Below, one piece after another: positions 8,189 through 17,800 of a stretch of 64,000 nucleotides of DNA. Under the pieces are notes generated by a model, which was given only the letters and a program-made list of their open reading frames with translations, was not told where the DNA came from and ran no database searches. A program made the translations under genes and the position numbers. Origin of the DNA: an uncultured Agathobacter sp. (GTDB lineage: Bacteria; Bacillota; Clostridia; Lachnospirales; Lachnospiraceae); assembly GCA_934307695.1 (NCBI GenBank), contig CAKRCS010000009.1, positions 1 to 64,000 of the forward strand, read 5' to 3'. Position 1 is the stretch's first letter, and each line of letters begins with the position of its first letter.

Positions 8189-8217
8189 AATCTACCACAC
8201 AATTATCACAGTGTCAA
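8189..8217 (-). promoter_or_regulatory. Promoter of the infC operon
   Basis: On the minus strand a perfect -35 TTGACA (8217-8212), a 17-nt spacer and -10 TAGATT (8194-8189) lie in the ppk-infC gap. Transcription would start near 8182 and include the attenuator leader. Confidence 0.75.
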
Positions 8218-8245
8218 GGGGCTAAACCCATAATTTAAAAATTTT

Positions 8246-10378
8246 CTACTCTGCCGGTTCCGCCGGAATAAACACGCGCTCACTCCGCTCGGCATGTGGC
8301 TTCGGCGCAGCCGCCTTTGCCTCCTCGCAGAACACAAGCTGGGAGTTGACCTTCTCCTTGCCGCGGCGGTCTAACTTCTCATAGTTGCCCTCTGCGTCCA
8401 TCACACGCGCCTTGACATTATCTGCAAGCTCCACCTCAAGTACATGGTATGCCTTTTTCTTAAGCTCATCATCCAGCACCGGGAATACGATCTCCACGCG
8501 GCGGTCAAGGTTACGCGGCATCCAGTCCGCACTGCCCATGTAGATCTCGCTGTCGCCGTTGTTCTCAAAATAAAAGATACGGCTGTGCTCTAAGAAATTG
8601 CCAACGATGGAGCGCACCGTGATGTTCTCGCTCACACCCTCGATCCCGACACGCAGGCAGCAGATTCCGCGCACGATCAGATCGATCTTTACGCCTGCCG
8701 CAGATGCCTCATAGAGTGCCGCGATGATCCCCGGATCACAGAGGGAGTTCATCTTTGCAACAATGCGCGCCTCCTCCCCGTTTCTGGCATGCTTGGTCTC
8801 GCGGTTGATCAGATATAAGAACTTGTCGCGCAGCCAGTACGGCGCGAGCATCAATTCGTTCCAGGAACGCGGCTCCGAATAGCCGGACAACATATTAAAT
8901 ACCGCGGTCGCGTCCTCGCCGATCGACTCCTTGCAGGTAAAAATACCACAGTCTGTATACAGCTTTGCAGTGGAGTCATTGTAATTGCCGGTTCCGAGGT
9001 GGACGTATCTGCGGATACCATCTTCCTCCCTGCGGACAACCAGTGCGATCTTGCTGTGTGTCTTTAAGCCGACCAGTCCGTAGATTACATGACAGCCCGC
9101 CTGCTCTAGCTTCTTTGCCCAGACAATATTGTGTTCCTCATCAAATCGGGCCTTAAGCTCAACAAGAACCGTAACCTGCTTGCCGTTCTCCGCCGCCTTT
9201 GCAAGTGCTGCGATGATCGGCGAATTGCCGGATACGCGGTAAAGTGTCTGCTTGATTGCAAGCACATCCGGATCAACGGATGCCTGGCGGATAAAGTTGA
9301 CCACCGGATCAAAGGTCTGGTATGGGTGATGCAGGAAAATGTCGCCGTTTCGTATCGCCGCAAAGATGTCGGCTCCCGCCTCGATCTCCGGAACAGGCTG
9401 CGGAGTCGGCTGCTTATAGCGCAGATGGTCATAGCCCTCCAGCCCGCTCATCTTCATAAGGAAGGTTAAATCTAACGGTCCTGCGATCTCGAAGATATCC
9501 TCCTCTGCCACCTTAAGCTCTGATCGCAGGAAACGGAGCAGACGCTTATCTGCCTTATCCTCAATCTCAAGACGGATGACCTCGCCCCACTGGCGCATTT
9601 TTAACTTGCTCTGGATTTCCTTAAGCAGATCCGAAGCCTCATCCTCATCAATGGTTAAGTCTGCGTTTCTCATGACGCGGTACGGATACGCGCATTCCAC
9701 CTGATAATTGGAAAACAGGACACCGATGTTGCGCTCGATGATCTGTTCGAGCAGGATAAATACGCTTTCGTTCTCCCCGGATGGAATCCGTACCACACGC
9801 GGCAGCACCGACGGCACCTGAACCGTCGCGAAAACGATCTCGTCCTTTTCCTTCTTCGCATGTTTGCTCACAAGAAGCGCTGCGATATTCAATGTCTTAT
9901 TCCGGATAAGTGGAAACGGTCTTGACGCATCCACCGCCATCGGCGTGAGCACCGGATACACGTTTTCCATAAAATACCGGTCGACAAACTCTGCCTGCTG
10001 TTCCGTCAGATCCTCATGGGAATCCATGATGCAGATGCCCTCCTTCTTAAGAAGCGGGATCAGGGAACGCATATAGGTATTGTACTGATCTGTAACGAGC
10101 CTTCTGGTCTGCTGGTTGATGGCGGAAAGCTGCTCCGTTGCCGTCATTCCCGCAATGTCCTTCTTCTTATATCCCGCATGCACCATGTCCTTTAGTGATG
10201 CGACACGCACCATGAAGAACTCATCCAGATTGGAGGAGGTGATGCTGATAAACTTCGCACGCTCCAATAGCGGGATTGTCTTGTCTTTTGCTTCGCTGAG
10301 AACTCTCTGATCGAATTTGATCCAGCTTAACTCACGGTTCTCATAATATTTTGGATTTTCAAAATCAATTTTTTCCAC
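8246..10378 (-). CDS. ppk1: Polyphosphate kinase 1
   Basis: A 710-aa PPK1 that reversibly builds inorganic polyphosphate from ATP gamma-phosphate. The N and head domains begin with YYENRELSWIKFDQRVL and SSNLDEFFMVRVA. The two phospholipase D-like catalytic domains follow: HLGTGNYNDSTAKLYTD near residue 457 contains the phosphorylated His (equivalent to E. coli H435), and LEHSRIFYFEN near residue 596 the second conserved His. Length is usual. It lies 21 nt downstream of the Ppx/GppA-HD gene, so the two are probably co-transcribed. The last 50 or so residues are charged and variable. Confidence 0.97.
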   Translation of the reverse strand: MEKIDFENPKYYENRELSWIKFDQRVLSEAKDKTIPLLERAKFISITSSNLDEFFMVRVASLKDMVHAGYKKKDIAGMTATEQLSAINQQTRRLVTDQYNTYMRSLIPLLKKEGICIMDSHEDLTEQQAEFVDRYFMENVYPVLTPMAVDASRPFPLIRNKTLNIAALLVSKHAKKEKDEIVFATVQVPSVLPRVVRIPSGENESVFILLEQIIERNIGVLFSNYQVECAYPYRVMRNADLTIDEDEASDLLKEIQSKLKMRQWGEVIRLEIEDKADKRLLRFLRSELKVAEEDIFEIAGPLDLTFLMKMSGLEGYDHLRYKQPTPQPVPEIEAGADIFAAIRNGDIFLHHPYQTFDPVVNFIRQASVDPDVLAIKQTLYRVSGNSPIIAALAKAAENGKQVTVLVELKARFDEEHNIVWAKKLEQAGCHVIYGLVGLKTHSKIALVVRREEDGIRRYVHLGTGNYNDSTAKLYTDCGIFTCKESIGEDATAVFNMLSGYSEPRSWNELMLAPYWLRDKFLYLINRETKHARNGEEARIVAKMNSLCDPGIIAALYEASAAGVKIDLIVRGICCLRVGIEGVSENITVRSIVGNFLEHSRIFYFENNGDSEIYMGSADWMPRNLDRRVEIVFPVLDDELKKKAYHVLEVELADNVKARVMDAEGNYEKLDRRGKEKVNSQLVFCEEAKAAAPKPHAERSERVFIPAEPAE

Positions 10379-10399
10379 GGTCAGTCTCCCTCCCAGCCC

Positions 10400-11941
10400 T
10401 TAATGATAATTGTATACACGTTTTTCCTTGAGCACCGGCTTCATGCTGAATACATTTTCAAAGTAAACCGTCTTGGCATCAAACAGTGCCTGCTCAAGTG
10501 ATATATCTTCTAAGGATTCCACAGTGATCACCAGATTTCTGTCCTTTAATACGATGCGGATATCCTGAAACTTCTGTTTATGGCTCTGGTCAAGTGCGTT
10601 TGCCACTCGAAGGATCGCGGACAGCTTGGCAACGATCAGATAGCCCTCCTGATCGATCCGGTCGGATACCTCCTCGTAATCATCAAGCTGCAGCGTGTTG
10701 TACAAGACCGTAAGTGCTACGATCTCGCGCTCCCGGTGCGACAGTCCGATGATCTCGGATGCCATGATGATCTCATACGCACAGTGCGGGCTGTTTGCAA
10801 GGCTGATGTACTTGCCGCAGTCATGCAGTATGACTGCCACCTGTAGCAGCAGACGCTCCCTGCTTTCCATTCCATGTACTTTTTTCATAGTGTCAAAGAT
10901 CTTCGTGGAGAGCCTGGTAAGCGCCTTGATATGTGGCGAATAGCTGTTAAAATGGCGGGACAGGTTCTGCGCTGCCGCAAGGATATCTCCCTCGAAGTCA
11001 TGTGTGCTCTTGACGAGATGATTCCGTTCTGCATAATCGTATGCAATACCGTCGCTGATATTTACTCCCGGAACCCATACATTTTCTGCATCCATGATGC
11101 TGACCATCGATTTGAACATGATGATCGACGGAACAATAAGCGGATCCTTCGCATTTGCAAGGTTTAACTCCATGCAGATCTCTTCCACGCTCTTCTTCTG
11201 GAGCTTCTCGATGTATTTGATGAAGCGCTCCGCCTTTACGACATTACCCTCGGTGTGCTTCTTTTCGATATGGGCGATCAGCTCCTCGCAGTAATCGCTC
11301 ATAAAGATCACATAGTCAACCCCGGACTCCACATACAATGCGCGGAATACCTCCAGCTTCTTATTGACGTACTCCTCAATCTGTGTCTCATACAACTGCA
11401 ATGCCTGCCCGCGCTTATTAAGCAGCTCGCGCAGACGGACGGTTCCCATCTCCAGATGCTGTGTTGTCTGAAGCTGCCCTTTCTCGAAGGTGGTGATCTG
11501 GATGCCGGAGCCTCCGATATCGACTACTGCCGCCGAGGTCTGGATCATCTCCTCAAACGGTTCTCTTGCCGCGATAGACTTATATCCGATAAATCGGTAT
11601 TCAGAGTTGCTGATGACCTTGATCATAAATCCGGTGCGCAAAAACACCTGATGCACGACAAACAGTTCATTGGACGAATCCCGAAGCACCGCTGAGGCAT
11701 ACACCTCATGCTCCGTCACCTTATAGCCTGCCATGATCGATGAAAATTCCCCAAGGATCTCACAGAGTTCATCCACGCGCTCATAACCGATCGCACCCTT
11801 CTGATACACATCGCGTCCAAGATCCAGCCTGCTTCTGATATAATCGACCTCATGGATCTTCTTTCTCGAAGAGATCTCAAAAATCTTAAGACTGACCTCG
11901 TACGATCCTATATAAATTGCTGCAAACATCGGAATTGCCAT
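10400..11941 (-). CDS. Ppx/GppA phosphatase-like protein with HD domain
   Basis: A 513-aa protein with an N-terminal exopolyphosphatase/GppA-type actin-like fold (about 1-310) and a C-terminal HD domain (VILHDCGKYISL near residue 373). Normal members degrade polyphosphate or pppGpp. Here the first phosphate-binding motif, normally DxGSNS, reads YIGSYE (residues 10-15), losing the Asp and Asn. The second is DIGGSGIQ (141-148) rather than DIGGGSTE. The catalytic region reads ISNSEYR around E114, with one Glu kept. Activity is therefore doubtful, and a regulatory or binding role is possible. Its place just upstream of ppk1 supports a polyphosphate-linked function. AGGAGATGG precedes the ATG. Confidence 0.85.
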   Translation of the reverse strand: MAIPMFAAIYIGSYEVSLKIFEISSRKKIHEVDYIRSRLDLGRDVYQKGAIGYERVDELCEILGEFSSIMAGYKVTEHEVYASAVLRDSSNELFVVHQVFLRTGFMIKVISNSEYRFIGYKSIAAREPFEEMIQTSAAVVDIGGSGIQITTFEKGQLQTTQHLEMGTVRLRELLNKRGQALQLYETQIEEYVNKKLEVFRALYVESGVDYVIFMSDYCEELIAHIEKKHTEGNVVKAERFIKYIEKLQKKSVEEICMELNLANAKDPLIVPSIIMFKSMVSIMDAENVWVPGVNISDGIAYDYAERNHLVKSTHDFEGDILAAAQNLSRHFNSYSPHIKALTRLSTKIFDTMKKVHGMESRERLLLQVAVILHDCGKYISLANSPHCAYEIIMASEIIGLSHREREIVALTVLYNTLQLDDYEEVSDRIDQEGYLIVAKLSAILRVANALDQSHKQKFQDIRIVLKDRNLVITVESLEDISLEQALFDAKTVYFENVFSMKPVLKEKRVYNYH

Positions 11942-11976
11942 AATACCATCTCCTTTTGTGCATAATATTCATTCGC

Positions 11977-12523
11977 CAGCCACAACCCTTAGCCGCATTC
12001 TGCCTCATCATTGTTTACCCATTTTTGTGTGTACCGCTTGAATCAAAAACACCACTTCAAATTGTGAAATTCTAATCCAACCATCCGGCGGTTTATTTAT
12101 AAGTTCTGTCTTCTATAAGTTTGAGCACTCCCGCCCGGCGGTTCGCGACAGAAAGACTTGTAATTCGAGAACTTTTGTGTTCTTCTTGCGGGCGGCTTTT
12201 GGGAAATGTGAGCATGCCCTTCATCTGTTTGAGCTAACAGTGTTGCTATATAGAAAACATAAAAAGCGAGTTTTGAAGGGCATGCTCTAATATCAACTTC
12301 ACAAAAACGCCCGCTTAGAAGAACTAAAAAGTTTGAGTGCAAGTCTTTCTGCCACGGACAGTCGGGCTGGGAGTGTCAAAGCTGATATAAGACATAACCC
12401 TATCACCGCCGGACTGGTTGAAAAGAATTTCTACAATTCTTGTGGAATCGTTTTTGTCTCCAAGCGGTACACGCAAAAATTCTAAAAAGTCTGATGGCAG
12501 AATGCCGATAAACCCAGCGGCTG
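11977..12523. repeat. Long imperfect inverted repeat, about 550 bp, no credible gene
   Basis: The 600-nt gap between pheA and the Ppx-like gene is almost filled by one giant foldback. Collinear pairing blocks run from outside in: 11977-11981/12519-12523, 11995-12004/12496-12505 (10 bp), 12021-12040/12461-12480 (20 bp, one G-T), 12084-12092/12405-12413, 12126-12132/12369-12375, 12149-12160/12340-12351 (12 bp) and 12210-12222/12275-12287 (13 bp). A 52-nt apex remains, holding a small hairpin. Between blocks the arms are similar but diverged. An 81-codon frame inside (12097-12342) looks accidental. It could be a structured RNA or a foldback/MITE-like element; no target duplication is obvious. 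Confidence 0.85.
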
Positions 12524-12542
12524 TAGCTTGTGATTGTATGAT

Positions 12543-13673
12543 TTAGTAGGTTCCGAGGATTTTGAGGTAGGTAGTCTCCTCGCGAAGCCCGCGCAAAGCA
12601 TTCTGTACCGCGGTGTCCTCGAAAGTACCCTCGAAGTCTACGAAAAACCGATACTCCCAGTTGCGATCCCCGATCGGGCGGGACTGGATGTTCGTCATGT
12701 TCAGGTTGTTGTAGATAAAATGCGAAAGCATACGGTACAATGAACCGCTCTCATGCGGGATCTCAAAGCAGATGCTCATGCGCCCTGCGTTCTTGCGGTA
12801 GATCTTCTTTCCTGTCACGATGATGAAGCGTGTCTTGTTGTTCTTGTTGTCCTGGATCGCGTTCTCAAGCACCTTCAGTCCATAAATGTCCGCCGTGATC
12901 TTACTTGCGATTGCCGCCTGCGATGCAATGCCGTCATCCTTGACCTTCTTTGCCGCCATAGCAGTATTTTTCAGGCTGATCTTATCCCAGCTGCGGTGTT
13001 CCTCAAAATATTCCCCGCACTGCATCAACGCCTGCGGATGGGAATAGACGGTACTGATATCGGACAGCTCTGCCGTCGGAAGTCCAAGCAGTGCATGCTC
13101 GATCGGTATGATCTGTTCTCCCACGATATAATTGTCGTAAGCAACCATGAGATCGTAATTTTCCGATACGATTCCCGCGGAGGAGTTCTCGATCGGGAGG
13201 ACTGCGTAGTCTGCGTCCCCATTCTTGATGGCTTCCATCGCATCCTTCCAGGTATCTACATGATAGTTGTCACAGTGGCTGCCGAAATATTCCTTCATTG
13301 CCTGCTCACTGTACGCACCCTCCACGCCCTGAAAGACGATCCGCGCATTTTCGAAATCCAGTTCGTCCACCGGAGTAAACCCAATTTCTTCCCGGATGCC
13401 GTTCTCGTTTAAAAGCTGGTACTGCTTCTTGCGGCTCATCGCCATGATCTGGTCAAACAGCTCCCGGATACCATTCCTGTTAAAATCCGAATGTGCTTTT
13501 GCGGAAAGTGTCACAAGCTTCTGGTGCTCACGCTCCCGGTCAAACACCGGCTTGTGGTTTGCAATCTTGTACTGTGCAACCCCCTCTGCCACCTCCATGC
13601 GCTTCTCATAAAGCTCTACGATCTGGTTGTCAATTCTGTCAATTTCATCTCTTAATTCGAGTAAGTCCTTCAT
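12543..13673 (-). CDS. pheA: Chorismate mutase / prephenate dehydratase (P-protein)
   Basis: A 376-aa bifunctional enzyme turning chorismate to prephenate and on to phenylpyruvate for phenylalanine synthesis. Residues 1-85 are an AroQ-type chorismate mutase (LLELRDEIDRIDNQIVELY and the following helices). Residues 110-290 are prephenate dehydratase (VFQGVEGAYSEQA, LPIENSSAGIV, and NKTRFIIV with the catalytic Thr). The end is an ACT domain sensing Phe (PHESGSLYRMLSHF; SRPIGDRNWEYRFFVDFEG). The ATG at 13673 has GGAG at good spacing; the open frame back to 13757 is not protein-like. Its transcript runs into the long inverted repeat downstream. Confidence 0.96.
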   Translation of the reverse strand: MKDLLELRDEIDRIDNQIVELYEKRMEVAEGVAQYKIANHKPVFDREREHQKLVTLSAKAHSDFNRNGIRELFDQIMAMSRKKQYQLLNENGIREEIGFTPVDELDFENARIVFQGVEGAYSEQAMKEYFGSHCDNYHVDTWKDAMEAIKNGDADYAVLPIENSSAGIVSENYDLMVAYDNYIVGEQIIPIEHALLGLPTAELSDISTVYSHPQALMQCGEYFEEHRSWDKISLKNTAMAAKKVKDDGIASQAAIASKITADIYGLKVLENAIQDNKNNKTRFIIVTGKKIYRKNAGRMSICFEIPHESGSLYRMLSHFIYNNLNMTNIQSRPIGDRNWEYRFFVDFEGTFEDTAVQNALRGLREETTYLKILGTY

Positions 13674-13728
13674 ATTCGCTCCATCCGTTGTTTTCCGGCG
13701 TTTCTTTCCACCGTTTGTCTTATATAAA

Positions 13729-13757
13729 AATATAGTATAAAACGGCAGGAATGGCAA
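13729..13757 (-). promoter_or_regulatory. pheA promoter
   Basis: On the minus strand TTGCCA (13757-13752), a 17-nt spacer and TATATT (13734-13729) match sigma-A consensus at 5 of 6 positions each. No T-box or terminator hairpin is seen between it and pheA. Confidence 0.65.
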
Positions 13758-13764
13758 GACTGCC

Positions 13765-13793
13765 TTGCGTGAAATGCGTGTAAAATATATAAT
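13765..13793 (+). promoter_or_regulatory. Promoter of the DUF5050-like gene
   Basis: TTGCGT (13765-13770), a 17-nt spacer and a perfect TATAAT (13788-13793) lie back to back with the pheA promoter. The start point would fall near 13800, leaving a very short leader before the AGGAGGG site. Confidence 0.65.
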
Positions 13794-13813
13794 ACAAAGC
13801 AGGAGGGAACATT

Positions 13814-14839
13814 ATGCGTAAACTATTGATCCGAATACTAATCGTACTTCTTTTCGTGGGCGTTATCGGGCTGTTTGTCTACAATTATCTCAGCCGCCGG
13901 ATTCTCTATAACACCAACTATGTCAACGGCAATACCGCCGGCAACCTCTACAATGCCGGTCTGTTCTGTGAGAATAACGGTGTTGTCTTTTTTGCGAACC
14001 CGGATGATGAGAACCGCCTTTACTCGATGGATGCAAACGGCAGCAATCTCAAAAAGCTCTGCAATGATACGGTCATGTACATAAATGCCGACAGCCATTA
14101 TGTCTATTATGTCCGGGATAACGATCTTTCTGCAGCCGGACACAACTTTTTCTCGTTCCACAATAACAGTCTGTGCCGTCTCGACCGCAAGGATTCACAT
14201 GTGACGGTTCTCGATCCGGATCCGTGCCTGTATGCCTCACTGATCGGCAACTATATCTACTATCTGCACTACGACAGCGAGACTGCAACCACGCTCTACA
14301 AGATCAAGATCGACGGTACTGAGCGCACCAAGCTGTCCAATACCTATCAGTTTACATGCAGCAGCAACGGTCAGTATTTCTACTATAACAATATGTCGAC
14401 CGACGGCAGCATCTGGGTGTACGACACCGCGACGGACGGCACCTATCAGGTATATAGCTGCAACAGCTACAAGCCTACCGTCTCCGGCGACGGCAACGCC
14501 TACTATCTGGATGTCGATAACAACTATTCGCTTGTCCACACGAACCTCTCTGCCGGAAGCCCGACGGTGCTTACGACCGACAGCATCGACACCTACAATG
14601 TCTATGGCAGCTACATCTATTATCAGCGCTATGACGAAAATTCCCCTGCACTGTGCATGATCAAAAATGACGGCAGCGATGCAAGGGAACTTGCGCCCGG
14701 AACATACAGTTGTATCAATGTCACGAGCTACTATATTTACTTTACCGATTATTTTACCGGACAGGTATACTACACACCTACCTCAAATCCGGGTGAACTA
14801 ACCCGCTTTTCTCCGGGACGGATCGAGAATAAAAAGTAG
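13814..14839 (+). CDS. Membrane-anchored DUF5050-like beta-propeller protein
   Basis: A 341-aa protein with one N-terminal membrane segment (about residues 4-25, LIRILIVLLFVGVIGLFVY) and a large outside domain. That domain has repeated short units of the type 'YIYYxxxxxxxxLYKIKxDGTxxxKL' (for example near residues 133-175), typical of DUF5050 proteins predicted to fold as a propeller. The domain is rich in Tyr, Asn, Asp and Ser. The function is unknown; relatives are common on clostridial surfaces. CAGGAGGGAAC precedes the ATG. It has its own promoter, divergent from pheA and convergent with polC, whose stop is 10 nt away with no clear terminator between. Confidence 0.75.
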   Translation: MRKLLIRILIVLLFVGVIGLFVYNYLSRRILYNTNYVNGNTAGNLYNAGLFCENNGVVFFANPDDENRLYSMDANGSNLKKLCNDTVMYINADSHYVYYVRDNDLSAAGHNFFSFHNNSLCRLDRKDSHVTVLDPDPCLYASLIGNYIYYLHYDSETATTLYKIKIDGTERTKLSNTYQFTCSSNGQYFYYNNMSTDGSIWVYDTATDGTYQVYSCNSYKPTVSGDGNAYYLDVDNNYSLVHTNLSAGSPTVLTTDSIDTYNVYGSYIYYQRYDENSPALCMIKNDGSDARELAPGTYSCINVTSYYIYFTDYFTGQVYYTPTSNPGELTRFSPGRIENKK

Positions 14840-14848
14840 TTTCCTCGT

Positions 14849-17800
14849 CTACGCCCCGAAGTCAAACAGTGAAAGCTGATTGGATTCCGGGATATCGCCA
14901 AGCAGTCCGAGATCTGCCATCAGATCGGTGACGTTCTTGGACACCTTGGTGCGCTCCCTGAAATCATCCTTCGACAGGAACGGTCCATCCTTTGCAGCCT
15001 CCGCGATCGCGATCGCAGCGTTGTCACCGAGACCGTCAATGCTGTTGAAGGATGGCATCAGCTTGCCGTCGATGATCTGGAACCGGTGCGGCTGCGCCCG
15101 GTATACATCGATCGGCATAAAATCAAAGCCGCGCGCATACATTTCCTGCACGATACGCATATCACGTATCGTATCCTGATCCTTCTTGGATGGATTGTCC
15201 ATCTTCTTATATTCATCAAGATAATTATTCAGCCGTTCTTTTCCCTGACACATCAGCTCATAACTGAATCCGGTTGCACGGATGGAGAAAAATGCCGCGT
15301 AGTATGCAAGCGGGTAAAATACCTTGCAGTACGCGATACGCCACGCCATCATAACGTATGCCGCGGCATGTGCCTTTGGGAACATGTACTTGATTTTCTC
15401 ACACGACCAGATATACCAGTCAGGCACGCCGTGCGCGATCATATCTGCCTTCCACTCCGGCCATTTATCGCACTTTTTCTTGGCGACCATACCCTTACGG
15501 ACAGCCTCCATGATCTTGAAGGATTCCTCCGAATCAAGCCCCATGCTAATCAGGTAGATCATGATGTCGTCTCGCGTACAGATCGCGGTGGAAATCGTTG
15601 CCGTTCCCTCCTGGATCAAGGTCTGCGCATTGCCTAACCATACGTCCGTTCCGTGGGAAAGCCCCGCGATACGGATCAGATCGGAAAACTCCTTCGGCTG
15701 GGTGTCGATCAACATGCCCATCGCGAAGTCCGTACCGAACTCCGGGATGCCGAGCGCACCAAGCTTACAGCCTCCGATATCCTCCGGCTTGATGCCAAGT
15801 GCCGAGGTGTTCTGGAACAGTGACATGACCGCCTGATCATCCAGCGGGATCTGTGTCGGATCAACACCGGTAAGATCCTGCAGCATACGGATCATGGTCG
15901 GATCATCGTGTCCGAGAATATCAAGCTTCAACAGGTTATGGTCGATGGAATGGTAATCAAAGTGCGTGGTCGTGATGTCGACCGTCATATCGTTTGCCGG
16001 GCGCTGTACCGGGGTAAAGGTATCAATGTCCTCCCCCACCGGAAGAACGACGATACCGCCCGGATGCTGTCCGGTCGTCCTGTGGATTCCGACACAGCCG
16101 GCGGCAATGCGGTCGATCTCACAGCTTCTTTTATGTACACCGCGCTCCTCAAAATAATTCTTTACATATCCGTACGCCGTCTTGTCGGCAAGTGTACCGA
16201 TCGTACCCGCTTTAAATGTCTGTCCCTCTCCGAAGATAACCTCCGTGTACTTATGCGCTTTACTCTGGTACTCTCCGGAGAAGTTAAGGTCGATATCCGG
16301 CTCCTTATTTCCCTTAAATCCGAGGAATGTCTCAAACGGGATGTCAAAGCCCTCCTTGGAAAGCGGTCTGCCGCACTTCGGGCAGATGGCATCCGGCATA
16401 TCACAACCGCCGCGTCCGGAATAGGACTGCACCAGCTCAGAATCAAAATCGCTGTACTTGCAGCTGGGGTTGGTGCAAAGATAATGTGCATGCAGCGGAT
16501 TTACCTCCGTGATACCAGCCATCGTCGCTGCGAAGGAGCTTCCGACAGATCCTCGCGATCCAACCAGATACCCATCCTCATTCGACTTCCACACCAGCTT
16601 CTGTGCAATGATGTACATAACGGCATATCCGTTTCCGATAATGGAATTAAGCTCACGGTCAAGGCGCTCCTGCACCACCGCCGGAAGGACGTCACCGTAC
16701 ATCTTATGCGCCTTGTTGTAGCAGATATCGCGCAGCATCTGATCGGAATTGGCAATGACCGGCGGACATTTATCCGGACGTACCGGGGAAATGCGCTCAC
16801 ACATATCCGCGATCATGTTGGTGTTGGTTATGACGACCTCCTCCGCCTTCGCCGATCCGAGATACTCAAATTCCTTTAGCATCTCCTCCGTCGTCCGAAG
16901 GAACAGCGGTGCCTGCTGGTCAGCATCATCAAAGCCCTTTCCTGCCATGATGATCCGCCGGTAGATTTCGTCCTCCGGATCAAGGAAATGCACATCACAG
17001 GTGGCAACGACCGGTTTGTGGAACTGCTCGCCGAGTGAGACGATCTTTTTGTTGATATCGATCAGGTCATTGTCATCTGCGATCGGGGAATCCTCGTCCC
17101 GGATCATGAATGCATTGTTGCCGAGCGGCTGTATCTCCAGATAATCATAGAAATCAACCAGTCTTGCGATCTCCTCGTCTCCTCTTCCATTTAAGATCGC
17201 ACGGTAAAGCTCGCCCGCCTCACAGGCAGAACCGATCAAAAGACCATTGCGGTATTTTAAGAACTCGCTCTTTGGAATACGCGGTCTTCTGTGATAATAC
17301 TTGATATGTGACAGCGAGATCAGATGATACAGGTTCGTCCTGCCCTGATCGCAGGTTGCAAGAATGATTGCATGGTAGGTCGGCATCTTCTTGATGTTCT
17401 CCGCCGATGCGCTTGCCATCGCATTTACCTCCGCAAGTGTGCTGGCTCCGCGATCCTTAAGCATTGGCAGAAACTTCACAAAAATCTCGGCGGTACACCC
17501 GGCATCATCGACCGCACGGTGATGATTCTCCAGGGACACACCGACTGCCTTCGCAACCGTATCCAGCTTGAAACGGTTTAATGACGGCAGCAGAATACGC
17601 GCAAGTGCGACCGTATCCACATAGGTCGGTGAGAAATCAATGCCAAGATCCTCACAGTTTTTTAAAATAAAGCTCATATCAAAATCCGCATTGTGCGCCA
17701 CCATGATACAATCCTTACAGAACTCCACAAACTGTGGAAGGATCACATCGATGGTCGGAGAACCGACCACCATATCATCTTTGATGGAGGTCAGCTCCTC

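Noticed and set aside
12097..12342. An 81-codon open frame on the minus strand within the long inverted repeat
   Set aside because: It lies across the pairing arms, has no ribosome site, and its product looks random; the repeat structure explains the sequence better.
12543..13757. Longer pheA beginning at 13757
   Set aside because: The added residues cover the promoter -10/-35 region and have no homologue-like content; ATG at 13673 is supported by GGAG.
15908..16879. A 323-codon plus-strand frame in polC
   Set aside because: It lies antisense to conserved PolC sequence including the polymerase palm; codon periodicity of polC explains it.
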